Shown here in pieces: positions 6,291-6,372 of a stretch of 6,372 nt of DNA. A program made the position numbers and the translations under genes. The notes beneath the pieces are model-generated. The model searched no databases. It was given only the letters and a program-made list of their open reading frames with translations, and was not told the origin of the DNA. Source of the stretch: JBCCFW01 sp039029535 (GTDB lineage Bacteria > Acidobacteriota > JBCCFW01); contig JBCCFW010000269.1 of assembly GCA_039029535.1 (NCBI GenBank), positions 1 to 6,372 on the forward strand, given 5' to 3'. How positions within the stretch are numbered: the stretch's first letter is position 1; each line of letters begins with the position of its first letter.

Positions 6291-6306
6291 GGCCGTCGCG
6301 ACGGCC
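6291..6306. repeat. Perfect 16-base palindrome
   Basis: GGCCGTCGCGACGGCC reads the same on both strands. It abuts the long imperfect palindrome without a gap. As a symmetric site it could bind a dimeric protein or fold as an RNA hairpin. On the - strand it precedes, at a distance of 12 bases, the ATTTTT run of the larger palindrome. Confidence 0.5.
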
Positions 6307-6314
6307 GCACCGAG

Positions 6315-6343
6315 CCCCCGCTACCACTCGCTGGTGGCGGGGG
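6315..6343 (+). terminator. Strong hairpin terminator of the exbB-exbD-exbD operon
   Basis: CCCCCGCTACCA (6315-6326) pairs with TGGTGGCGGGGG (6332-6343) through 12 pairs including one T-G wobble, with a 5-base loop CTCGC. It is the most stable simple hairpin in the window. ATTCTTGCGTT follows, a weak T-rich tail. It lies about 125 bases after the last stop codon. With the two upstream palindromes it fills the 182-base gene-free end of the window; beyond it (6344-6372) I see nothing convincing. Confidence 0.6.
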
Positions 6344-6372
6344 ATTCTTGCGTTGGGCTCGCTCTACTGAGC

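Noticed and set aside
6356..6372. A tRNA D-arm-like sequence on the - strand (GCTCAGTAGAGC)
   Set aside because: The bases that should form the anticodon stem (AGCCC and GAATC) do not pair, so this is probably a chance small hairpin at the window edge.

Overview
The window is GC-rich and reads almost entirely on the + strand. Codons ending in C or G dominate every real gene (CTC, GTC, GAG, CGC). The gene content suggests a Gram-negative, double-membraned bacterium from a high-GC lineage such as Acidobacteriota, Myxococcota or a related deep-branching phylum. The evidence is two ExbD proteins, an ExbB/TolQ-type proton channel and an exported protein with a GWxTD-like region. The exact phylum cannot be read from this sequence alone.

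Region 1 (1-2719) is the conserved stress/stationary-phase cluster prkA - yhbH/yeaH (DUF444) - spoVR/ycgB. Only the last codons of the probable prkA serine kinase gene are inside the window. The DUF444 gene is complete, with a von Willebrand A fold and an intact metal-binding MIDAS motif. A complete SpoVR-family gene follows. A seven-codon mini-ORF spans the 22-base gap between these two genes, overlapping the stop of one and the start of the next. The cluster ends in a GC-rich hairpin at 2736-2758.

Region 2 (2720-4442) holds one gene for a 498-residue exported protein with a clear signal peptide. I do not recognise it as a named family. Its N-terminal half has the hallmarks of a divergent GWxTD domain, and its C-terminal part looks like a beta-sandwich. 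A hairpin follows the gene.

Region 3 (4443-6190) is a compact operon: a MotA/TolQ/ExbB proton channel followed by two different ExbD/TolR proteins. Its probable extended -10 promoter lies at 4447-4455. The two ExbD genes overlap by four bases. Together these genes should form an inner-membrane proton-motive-force motor that acts on the periplasm or outer membrane. No TonB, TolA or TolB partner lies within the window; it could lie downstream or elsewhere.

Region 4 (6191-6372) has no gene but is strikingly structured. It contains a ~100-base imperfect palindrome starting at the stop codon of the second exbD, then a perfect 16-base palindrome, then a strong 12-bp hairpin. It probably terminates transcription and may be a dispersed intergenic repeat. 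This is the least explained stretch of DNA here, together with the exported GWxTD-like protein.
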